Source: Auxenochlorella pyrenoidosa (Eukaryota > Chlorophyta > Trebouxiophyceae > Chlorellales > Chlorellaceae). From it: DNA of 18,328 bases. Location of the stretch: contig KQ482001.1 of NCBI GenBank assembly GCA_001430745.1, positions 187,988 to 206,315 on the forward strand, given 5' to 3'. A program made the translations under genes and the position numbers. Below, in pieces: positions 1 through 8,354 of this stretch. Under the pieces are notes generated by a model. It was not told the origin of the DNA and did no database searches. It saw only the letters and a program-made list of their open reading frames with translations. Each line of letters starts with the position of its first letter. The first letter of the stretch is position 1.

Positions 1-129
1 GGGGGCGCCGCCCGAGCGGGCAGCCCGCCGCCCAGGCACGCGACCTGGCAACACGCAGCTCTGCGGGCACCCACAGCCGTCGCCGCTGCCGTCCACAGCG
101 GGAGGGCAGCCAGTCTGCGCCCCGCGCAC

Positions 130-3100
130 CTGTTGCCTCTGTCATCAGCACCACGAGGGAGATGCTCGAGCGGAACACCCCCCCCAGCACCGCGGTGGCG
201 CTGCACAGCGCGTACAGCCCGGGTTGGATGCCCCAGCCGGGCAGTGCGGCGCGCAGCGCGCCGCCCGCCATGGCGCCAGCGGCGCCGCCCAGCAGGAGGG
301 AGGGCATGAAGAGGCCGCCGGGCACGGCCAGCGCGGCCGAGGCGGCAAACAGGGGCAGGTAGGCGGCGGCCATGGCCGCCAGCGAGGCAGGCGTGTAGTA
401 CAGCGCCTGCGGGGGCGGGCCCACGTGCCCAGCATGCATGCAGACTTTACGTCAACATGCAACTTGCAACACGGGCTGACAGCTGTGGGGGAGGGGGCCT
501 AGCAGCGAAGAGGCAGGCAGGCCGTGCACCGCAGGCAGGCACCCTGCCACAAGCTGTGGCCGGGCAGCAGCTGGGGGCCACCCACCTCGCCAGGCGGCTC
601 CTCCCGGGTGCCCAGTGAGATGAGGGTGCGGATGCTCCACACTGCAAATGCACCCAATGGTTGCCAGGGGGCTGTAACACTCCCGAGCAGACAGGCAGCG
701 TCAAAAGCGGCATCAAGCTCAAGACTGACTGCGGCTGCGACATCAGGGCAAGCAAAGGCCTTGGCCCTGCCTGCCACACAGCAAGCCCCTCTGCCCCTGC
801 AACAGCAGCGGCTGCAGCATCGGCCACCCTGGCGGCACCTGGGGGGCTGAGCCAGGCGGTGGCCAGGTCGTTGTAGTGCCCAGCGGGGCAGGCATGCTGC
901 ACCCAGCCGGGCTGCTTCCATGCTGCCGGCACAGGCAGGCAGCTGCACGGGGACGAAGCGGGGCCGCGAGCAGGGCAGATTGAAGCCTTCTGGCTGAGCT
1001 GTGCGCAAATCCCATCACCTGCAGATGCAGCAAGCCCCTGCCGCCAGCAGGCGCAAGCAGCAGGCCGGCAGGGAACCGAGCCACAAGGGCACCCCGCAGC
1101 ACACCTGCCGACTGTGGCTGACAGTGCGGCGATTGTGGTGACCGTGGCGGCCGCCACCAGCGCCGCCTCCCTCACGCGCGCCCCGTGGTGCTTGGCGCGC
1201 GCCCTCAGTGGGCGGGCCGCGAGCCGCAGCCGGTTGAACGCTGCCCCCAGCAGCCCCCCACCTGGACGGCAGCGAGCCAAGCACCAGGGCATGGGACAAG
1301 CCCCTGAAGCGCGGCTTGGCTTCAGGCTGACACAGCGTGAGCAGTGGCTGGCAGGCACCAGCCCAGGCCAGATGCAGGGAGCAAGCCTCCTCCCGCAGGC
1401 GTCACCCGTCCACACCTGCCGACACCGCCAGCAGGAGCGGCGCCTGCCGAGCCCACTCCAGGGGCGCCAGCGGGCGCAGCTGCGCCGAGAGCAGGCCGCT
1501 GTCGGCGTGGCGATTGAGCTGCGCAGCGGCGGGGCGGGCAGGTGGGTGGGCGCCGAGGGCGCAGGCAAGCACCGGAAGCGAGCTCTCGGGTGAGGAGGGC
1601 TTGGTGCACGCGAGGTGCGGGGCACCGCTGTCATGGAGGCCTGCCCGGCGGGACTCCAACTCGGCGGTACTTCCGTTCCCGGGCAGCCCGACGCCGCCGG
1701 CCCGCCGACCTGCGAGTGCGTGACCACCGCCATTGTGCAGGCGATGAAGCAGCGCCACGCGATGCGCCGGCTCCACACGGAGCAGGCCTCCTCCAGCGAG
1801 AAGAGCACGCCGCCGATGGGCGCGCCTGCGGCGGCCGGCGGGGGGGGGGGGGGGGGGGGGGCCGTGGGGCGGGCGGTGTGCGCTGGCACCGCAGCATCGG
1901 CGGCCCCACCCTGAGCACCCAGGACTTCTACACCGTTCTCAGGTTGCTGCCAAGACAAACCACTCCCCTGCCCACTAGGCCAAAAGTGGACCAGGGGCAG
2001 CAAGCTGTTCAGCCTGCATACGCGCCTTCCTGTGCTGCCAGGCCCCCGCCCCCAGAAAGTGGCAGCTGGCGGGCGCCCAGCCTGTGTCAAACCCACCAAA
2101 GGCCGCAGCGATGCCAGCCGCCGCGCCGGCGCTGACCGCCTCCCGCTCCTCCCGATTCTCGTGCTGCAGCCCACCCGCTGCCAGCGCCAGGCGGGCGCCA
2201 TCTGCCGGCAGCTCGTCGCCCTTGCGCCGCCCCGCCAGCGCGCGGTGCAGCCAGCGCTGGCGGCCCAGCACAGCCCACAGGCCTGCCCAGGCGGCAGGGC
2301 AGGGAGCAGGGCAGGGCGAGGGGCATGAGCACCCAGCTGGCCTCCAACCAGGGGGAAGGCTGCCATTTGAAACCGCAGCAGCAGCAGGCAACAAGGGCGG
2401 CAGGCCCAGGCACTCACGCTGGTCGGCACGGCAGGCCATGGAGGCCAGGCAGGCGCCCAGGTGCACCATTGGCGCCTCCACACCCTGCACAGCGGCCCCA
2501 CGAGGCATTGTAAGCATCTCAAGGCGGTTGAGCCCACGGCGCTCCCAGCAACGTGCAGCCTCCTGTGAAGACAGCTGCAGCATGCGCCCCGCAAACGTCT
2601 GTCTGAGCGGTGCACGCCCCACACGCTGGCCGTGCACCGCTGCGGAGCCCCTGCCACAGCGCTTTACTAGCCGCAATGAGCCGACAGGCCGGCGGCGGGA
2701 AGTGCATGCCCACCAGGCAGAGCGAGGCGCCCAGCGCCGCCACGCTGCCGCACCACTTGACAGAAAACACCAGGGGCGTGAAGAGGCTGCCCACAGCGTT
2801 GCCGTTAAGCACAGCCATCACCCTGCACGCCCGGGGTCGTGGCTCTGCCAGGCTGTTAGAAACTTGCGACCACATGCAAGGGTGTGCTTGATTTTCTCTG
2901 CCAGCAGCGGTTGCCATGGCCTGAGGCGGCCCGCCCCTTCCACCCGACAAACACAGCCGCGCCAGGTTGGCAGTCACAACAAGCGGCGGGTGCACGCACC
3001 AGGTGACGCCGCCGCCGGCTGCGCGCGGCGCGTATGCCTGCACAGCCCCCGCCGCGCCCAGCACCAGGCAGCAGCTGATGGCCAGCTGCGCAGCATAGGC

Positions 3101-3825
3101 CTGCCGAGGAACAGCCAGGGGAGCAGCCAAAGGTTTGGGCTCAGGCATGCAGCATTGTTGGGCACACGGGAGGGGAAGATGCAGAGCTACAAGGCAGGGC
3201 CAGCTGGCACCCCGCTCTCCGCGGTGCCGCACTGGCGAGCCCCTAAATCACCTGGAGCAGGCTGGCAGTGTAGAACCGCTGCAGTGTGGCGTTCCTCCAG
3301 CCCACCAGCCAGTCAATGGCGGCCTGCAAGGCAGCGGCTGTGGCGCCGGTGGCGGCGGCTGCCAGCACTGTGCTTGCCAGCTTGACCAGGGTGCGGCAGT
3401 GGCTACGGGGCAGGCAGGCGGGGGAGGAGGGGAGGAGTGGAGGAGTGAGGTGGCACATTGCTGCGCTGCAACACCAAACATAGGACAGCTGCACAGAGCA
3501 TGCTGGCTGCACTGGCCCTGGACGTGTGCGCGTGCCTGGCGGTAAGGAGGCATCAGCACTAAGGCAGATGTGCCCAGGGGCCGACAGTCGCAGCGCGCAC
3601 ACCGCTCCTTGTTGCGAGCGCACTGGCCAGAGACTCAACAGCCTGCATTTGGACGCTCGATTCCTCCCCGCCCAGCGGCCCAGCGCACCCCAGGCGCCGC
3701 GCCAGGCTGCTCTCCTCGGGCAGTGGCTGCAGCGCCGCCGACCGCGCTGCCGCGGCCGGGTGCAGAGCTTCGTAGTCGAGCGTCTCAGCCACCCAGCTGA
3801 CAGCGGGGTCCATGCGGGCTGCCAT
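130..3825 (-). CDS. CLC-family chloride channel or Cl-/H+ exchanger, partial (C-terminus off left edge)
   Basis: Membrane anion transporter of the CLC family, probably on an organelle membrane as for CLC-6/7 and plant CLC proteins. Exons (minus): 3825-3689, 3404-3254, 3100-3000, 2822-2714, 2484-2418, 2282-2097, 1825-1710, 1518-1416, 1261-1105, 942-839, 641-586, 406-130; the phase closes at all 11 junctions, giving 521 residues. Seen: an N-terminal ETLDYE motif (14-19) like the ESLDYE of animal and plant CLCs; GVEAP (167-171), matching the GKEGP loop with gating Glu E169; SAGAAAGIAAAFGAPIGG followed by VLFSLEE, with the proton glutamate at E262/E263; HYNDLAT in exon 10; GGLFMP (459-464), the third anion-loop motif. 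The usual GSGIPE is GGGVTW (125-130). Both glutamates suggest an exchanger, which is inference. The C-terminal CBS domains would lie left of the window. A possible next acceptor is at 61-62 but its exon is unclear. The exon 7 donor (gtcggc) is the weakest junction. Confidence 0.9.
1840..1861. repeat. Homopolymer run of 22 G (C on the coding strand)
   Basis: Twenty-two consecutive G on the plus strand. On the minus (CLC coding) strand this is C22 ending 13 nt before the CAG acceptor of CLC exon 7, so it occupies the polypyrimidine-tract position. Its length is likely to vary between strains and between sequencing reads. Confidence 0.95.
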
Positions 3826-4737
3826 GGCCGCTGCTGCTGCTTACAATCCCTGGTGGGTGATGGGTGCACGTCTCACAGAGCTGTCAGGATATGGGCGGTG
3901 CGAGGCACAGGCGGCGGCAAACTGGAGCCGGTGTGGGCAGACGGCAGCGACGCGGGTCGTCGGGCTGTGCGCAGAACGAATCACGGCTCTTTCTAAACAT
4001 GCACAGGGCGGCTGCCACCTGCGGCGCTCTCGACCGGGGCGTGGGGTATATGCCTGGGCCTCGCCACACGCTCCCGGAGGCTTTCAACCAACCATACTCT
4101 TCAGAAGTACGCAGCAGCATGTAGCCAGGCCAGCCCCAGGGGGAGCCCCTCATGCGGTGCTGGAGTTTAGGGTTCAGGGTTTCAGGGGCAGGCAGGGGCC
4201 GCAGTCTCCACAATGGCCAGGACCTTTGCCATGTGCACCAAGGGCACAATCTGGCCCGTGCGCTACTCTTCGAAATGAAAAGTGCACAAGTGCAAAAGAG
4301 TGCAAAGAGAGGCGCTTTCGTCAGGGCGGGTCCCAACTGCTGCTGGTCGGGTGCACGTCAGTTTGTATGCCATGCAGGGCTGCCAATCGTTTCAGGCTGT
4401 CTGATGTAGCCGTAGTGTACCCAACACACCATCAGAGTCATGGAGTTGCATAGACAGTCTGTGCACCATGGCACAAGCATGGCATTGTCGGCATCTGCAA
4501 CGGCCACGAGTCCGAGTGTGCTAATGCAGGGCTGCCCGCAGCCGTCGTTCGGATTGAAATTAGAGCAGGACAGCATTATGGCAAGTATTGGACCATCAAG
4601 CACAAAGGCATGCTGGTCAGCAATGCGCATGCGGCTCAGCCGAACGGTGGCGACTGCAGGCAGGCAGCACTCCTTTTTCGTACTTCTTCATTCCACGCCT
4701 GGGCCTCTATTTCTTATTTTTACCTCCTCTTGAGAGC
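3826..4737. other. Divergent intergenic region between the CLC and F-box/LRR genes
   Basis: About 0.9 kb separates the two start codons, so it should hold both promoters and 5' UTRs. Base composition becomes more AT-rich toward the right end. It contains a telomere-like patch (4166-4187) and three spaced copies of AGTGCA within 4281-4307. Open frames here (for example 3812-4453 plus) show no motif and one overlaps CLC exon 1 in antisense, so none is called a gene. No clear TATA element was assigned. Confidence 0.6.
4166..4187 (+). repeat. Degenerate telomere-like repeats
   Basis: TTTAGGG at 4166-4172 is followed directly by TTCAGGG and then TTTCAGGG. TTTAGGG is the plant-type telomere unit, also used by Chlorella. 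Only one unit is exact, so this is either a short interstitial telomeric relic or a telo-box-like promoter element. Confidence 0.55.
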
Positions 4738-7452
4738 ATGGAGGAAGCCCAAGAGCCGCCGCAGCTCTCACTGTTGGACCTCCCGGGCCATTTGCTTGAC
4801 GCCGTGTTTTCACTGGCCCTGCGTCTTCACCGAGAAGCTCTAGCACAAGCGGAGGATGGCGAGGTGTTTGACGTGCGCAAGAGGGACCCTCGCAGGTGCG
4901 CACCGCCGCCACTGCCTGTGCCACTGCCACTTCTTCTCCTCACCCGCGTGCCTGCCTACACAGGGAGCCTTGGATTAGGCGCCATCTGCCCACAACAGGC
5001 ATCTCTACTGTCTCTAGCTCCTGCAGTCTTCAATTCCTGCTTTGCAAGCAAACCAGCCAAGGCCAGCACGCAGCACCCGCCTTCCAACCGCTTTGCGTCG
5101 CTCGGCCCCCGTCCTCTCCACAGGGTGCTGCCCCTCGTCTCGCGGGGCTTCCTGGCAGCGGCCAGCGCATCGCACGCCCTCTGGAGCCGCGTGCAGCTCA
5201 ACCTGCTGGCCCTGTCGGCGGAGCGCGTGCCGGCGCTGGTCTGCTGGCTGGGCCGGCACGCCGCCGCGCTGCGCTGCCTCGCGCTGCACGGCCGGGCGCT
5301 GCCCACAGTGGAAGCTGCCCTGCTGGGGCAGCTGGAGCCGCTGGCGGCGGCAGTACAGGCGGCCGGAGCCGCGGGGCTGGAGGCTCTCGAGCTCCCACGC
5401 CCCCTGGGCGCCGCCCTGCTGGAGCTTCTAGACCCAGCAGGCCTGCCCCGCCTGAGGGCGGTTGCTGTCGACCTGGGCCCCAGCCACCGGCCAGCCGGTG
5501 AGGGCGGCGGGGAGAGCGTGCGGGAGCGGCGGCGGCGGCAGGCCGGCGGCGGGCTGGGCGAGGCGGAGCGCGCCACGCTGTGCCTGCTGCACTTGCCAGC
5601 GCTCGAGGAGCTGCTTGTTCAGTCCAGCTTGGATGTGAGTGCGGGCTGTGCGGAGCAGGAGGGGGTCGTTGCCGGCTGTAGTCCAGATGCAGGAAGGCTG
5701 CATGGCTCACTGGCCGGCCTGTTCAGAAGCGTGGCTGGTGAAGGCGCGCGAGGCGGCCCTGGCGCCCTTTCCCCCCCCGCCTGTCCTGTTCAGCATGCGT
5801 GGGAATCGCGCCACAACCTGTTTCTACTTCCAGTCCCCCGCCCGCATACCACCACTACCGCCGCCAACTGTCCCGTGCCTGCAGGCATGCCTGCTGGCTG
5901 CATGCCCGGGGGCCTGGTCACGGCTGCGCCGCCTTGCCGTCGCGGATGGCAGGGACGTGCCCCGTATCCCGTCCCTGCCCTCCCTGGCCTGCCTGGCTGG
6001 CCTGAGCAGCCTGAGGTTCTACCAGCGAGACGGCTTCGCCCTGCCCGGCCCGCTGACGGCGCTGCGGCACCTGTCGCACCTACACGCAGCGGTAAGTCGT
6101 GCGTTGCTTGGGGCTTGATGCCAGTGCACGCTGCGTTCAGCCCTACGACCACCCTCCCTCCAGCTTTGATCGCGTCCATGCGCGGCCGCGTGCCCCAGCA
6201 CCGCCAGCTGTGCAGGGCGGGGCGGCAGACCCCGAGCACGGGCTTGCCCCTGCTTTGTTGCCCGCAGGTTCGGTACCAAGATGACCCCCTGGTCGTGCAG
6301 CGGGAGCTGTCCCGCCTCACCTCGCTGCGCGCGCTGTGGCTGCAGCACGCCGCCTTTGAGGCGCCCGCTGTGGTCGGCGCGCTGCCGCGCCTGCGCACGC
6401 TGGCGCTAGTGGGCGGCGCCGCCGGCTGGGCCGCCGTGCTTCAAGGCCTCATTGCAGCCGCCGGGCACCAGGGCACACACCCCGGGGCGGCTGGCGAAGC
6501 AGGAGGCGGGCAGCCTGCTGCAGCGCAGGCGCCGCGGGCAGGCGGTGCAGCGGCGGCCGACGCGGCAGACGGTCCCGCCGCCGGCTGCGGGCTGCATGCT
6601 TTGCACCTGCAGGCACATGCCCAGTCGGTGGCAGAGGTGCCCGGCGAGGTGTGGCTGGCGCTGGTGCAGCTGCCTGCAGGGCTGACCAGGCTGGAGCTGC
6701 CGTACAACCGGCTGCGGGGGCTGCCAGAGGGACCCTACCTGCGGGAGCTGCGGGTGGGTGGTGCGGGCGGGGAGGAGGGCGAGCCTGTGGGGGTTGGCCG
6801 GGGCCGAGGCGGCGCCCAGTCCTGGCTCGCTGCTACGTCCTTCTGCGGGGGCGGGAGCCGCACCGCAGGCCTGCAGGTGGTAGCAGCTGACCCGGCTGCT
6901 GCAGGCTCGCCGCAGGCGAGCTACATAGGCCCTGCAGGCTCACACACAGGACTGCTGCAGGGCGGGCGGCAGCGCCGGGCTGCTGCACTTTCAGCCGACT
7001 TAAGACCGATCAACAGCTTGCTGTGCTCTGCGGCACCACGCCTAGCCTCTGCTCCCGTGTGCGAGCACGAGCCACCGCCCCGCCCCATGCAGGCTCTGGA
7101 CCTGTCGCACAACAGCCTGCCAGGCGTGCCCGCACACCTCCCGGGCTGCTGCCCCCACCTGTCTGCGCTGTCGCTGGGCCAGCAGGAGACGGCGTCGCCC
7201 GGCGAGGGCGCCGCCGACGTGGCGGTGCTGCGCGCGCTGCCCACGCTGCGCCTGCTCGTCACCTCGGCTGGGCACTACAGCGCTTCGTACCTGTCCTCTG
7301 GCCTGCGCTCGCCCGCAGAGGCCGCGCACCTGGGGCGCCTGCGGGCCGCTCTGCCGCCGCGCTGCCGCGTGACCAACCGGCAGGGCGAGTGGGAGCGGGC
7401 GGCTGGGCGGCTGGCAGCTCTGTTTGAGGTCAGCGTGCGGCAGAGGCCGTGA
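4738..7452 (+). CDS. F-box-like leucine-rich-repeat protein
   Basis: Probable substrate-recognition protein: an N-terminal F-box-like segment followed by leucine-rich repeats, as in F-box/LRR subunits of SCF ubiquitin ligases. Exons: 4738-4895, 5124-5634, 5885-6091, 6268-6753, 7093-7452; phases close and give 573 residues. Seen: LLDLPGHLLDAVFSLAL (12-28) and, after a charged insert of about 24 residues, VLPLVSRGFLAAASASHALW, which together resemble a split F-box. LRR-like segments follow: LRRLAVADG, LTSLRALWL, LPRLRTLALVG, LTRLELPYNRLRGLP and ALDLSHNSLPGVPAHLPG. A low-complexity Gly/Ala-rich insert occupies roughly residues 358-395. Exon 3 lies in a different genomic frame from the others, yet its product reads as LRR. 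The start is the ATG at 4738; the open frame extends upstream to 4588 but that stretch has no recognisable content. The F-box call is weaker than the LRR call, and the target is unknown. Confidence 0.8.
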   Translation: MEEAQEPPQLSLLDLPGHLLDAVFSLALRLHREALAQAEDGEVFDVRKRDPRRCAPPPLPVPLPLLLLTRVPAYTGSLGLGAICPQQASLLSLAPAVFNSCFASKPAKASTQHPPSNRFASLGPRPLHRVLPLVSRGFLAAASASHALWSRVQLNLLALSAERVPALVCWLGRHAAALRCLALHGRALPTVEAALLGQLEPLAAAVQAAGAAGLEALELPRPLGAALLELLDPAGLPRLRAVAVDLGPSHRPAGEGGGESVRERRRRQAGGGLGEAERATLCLLHLPALEELLVQSSLDVSAGCAEQEGVVAGCSPDAGRLHGSLAGLFRSVAGEGARGGPGALSPPACPVQHAWESRHNLFLLPVPRPHTTTTAANCPVPAGMPAGCMPGGLVTAAPPCRRGWQGRAPYPVPALPGLPGWPEQPEVLPARRLRPARPADGAAAPVAPTRSGKSCVAWGLMPVHAAFSPTTTLPPALIASMRGRVPQHRQLCRAGRQTPSTGLPLLCCPQVRYQDDPLVVQRELSRLTSLRALWLQHAAFEAPAVVGALPRLRTLALVGGAAGWAAVLQGLIAAAGHQGTHPGAAGEAGGGQPAAAQAPRAGGAAAADAADGPAAGCGLHALHLQAHAQSVAEVPGEVWLALVQLPAGLTRLELPYNRLRGLPEGPYLRELRVGGAGGEEGEPVGVGRGRGGAQSWLAATSFCGGGSRTAGLQVVAADPAAAGSPQASYIGPAGSHTGLLQGGRQRRAAALSADLRPINSLLCSAAPRLASAPVCEHEPPPRPMQALDLSHNSLPGVPAHLPGCCPHLSALSLGQQETASPGEGAADVAVLRALPTLRLLVTSAGHYSASYLSSGLRSPAEAAHLGRLRAALPPRCRVTNRQGEWERAAGRLAALFEVSVRQRP

Positions 7453-7484
7453 CCGCTGCGCGCTGCCGCCTGCTGCCCTAGCCA

Positions 7485-7489
7485 TGTAA
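7485..7489 (+). terminator. Polyadenylation signal TGTAA of the F-box/LRR gene
   Basis: TGTAA, the usual chlorophyte poly(A) signal, lies 33 nt after the stop codon. Position and strand fit, but a five-base motif alone is weak evidence. Confidence 0.5.
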
Positions 7490-7600
7490 CAACCAGGAAG
7501 TGCTGGCAGTAAATTAGCCTTTCTGGTCTTCTAAAAATCTGAGTGGGGCTTTCACTCACAGACAGGGCAATGCCCCTTCTGGCTTCGGCTTTACAGGGTT

Positions 7601-7620
7601 GCTGCTGCTGCTGCTGCTGC
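7601..7620. repeat. (GCT)n trinucleotide microsatellite
   Basis: Six to seven uninterrupted GCT units in the noncoding stretch upstream of the antenna gene. No function is indicated. Confidence 0.9.
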
Positions 7621-8354
7621 CTGACTGGCACTGCCTGCATCTTATCGCACCACTGCCAGGAGCGGCTGAAGCATGTTCCCGCTTGGCATGCGCAACGGCA
7701 GTTGACACAGCAGCGCATAGGTGAATGTCTCTGCGCTCTGCGATGACACAGGCGTTCGTGGCAGCGTCCCCGCCCTGCCTATGCGTGGCTACGCATGGTC
7801 AGGCGGGAGCGCCAATTGATGCACTACATCCTGCTTTCCCAATGTTTGGCATCAGCCTCGTGGCACCGCTGCAAATAGAAAGACAGGGCTGGCCACCCCT
7901 TGGTGCTGCCCTGAGTGTGCTGTACACGGGGCTCCTAATCAGTACGCTCGAAGGCAAACCCCACCTAAGGACGGTGGCTCGTCACGTCACCAGCATCCCT
8001 GTGCCGTAGGCATAAGCATTGCGTTGTCTGACTTCGCCCTGCATTGTCTCATGTGCTATTCAGTATCTTGAGAATGTTAACAGGAGGCAACAAAGCCGAG
8101 GTTTCAACACAATTGAAACACGCGGCCTGCCGAAGGCACCGCCACCGTCGGAGCTGCCGCCGGGCGCGCACCTCCTGGGCGGCTCTCGGGCGACAGCCAG
8201 CGGCGGTGCGTAGTTTGGCACGATCTGAACGACGAGACTTGCGCAAGCTCATCCTCTTCCTTCTTTCAATCCTGCTGAGGTGGCAAACCACGATCTTGCA
8301 GGATGAGAAGCCCAGCTTACCGGCAGCCCCTGTCGTCGCGGCATCGTAGTCACA

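Larger units (their letters stand above)
7453..8354. other. Intergenic region between the F-box/LRR gene and the first antenna gene
   Basis: About 0.9 kb holding the 3' UTR of the LRR gene and the promoter and 5' UTR of the antenna gene. It contains a (GCT)n trinucleotide tract at 7601-7620 and a CACGTCA motif at 7983-7989 with an ACGT core, which could be a light-response element. A 94-codon open frame (7725-8009 plus) has no recognisable motif and is not called. No TATA box was assigned with confidence. Confidence 0.6.

Noticed and set aside
447..2657. A 736-codon minus-strand open frame as a single-exon gene
   Set aside because: It contains several CLC exons mixed with intron translations; CLC motifs in neighbouring exons lie in other frames and join it with clean splice sites.
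2084..3385. A 433-codon plus-strand open frame
   Set aside because: Antisense to CLC exons, Arg/Ala/Pro-rich low-complexity translation, no motif; typical of high-GC shadow frames.
4588..4737. N-terminal extension of the F-box/LRR protein
   Set aside because: The stretch has no domain or targeting feature, and the ATG at 4738 gives a sensible N-terminus just before the F-box-like segment.
7725..8009. A 94-codon plus-strand open frame upstream of the antenna gene
   Set aside because: No motif, no splice-supported continuation, and it lies in the expected promoter region.
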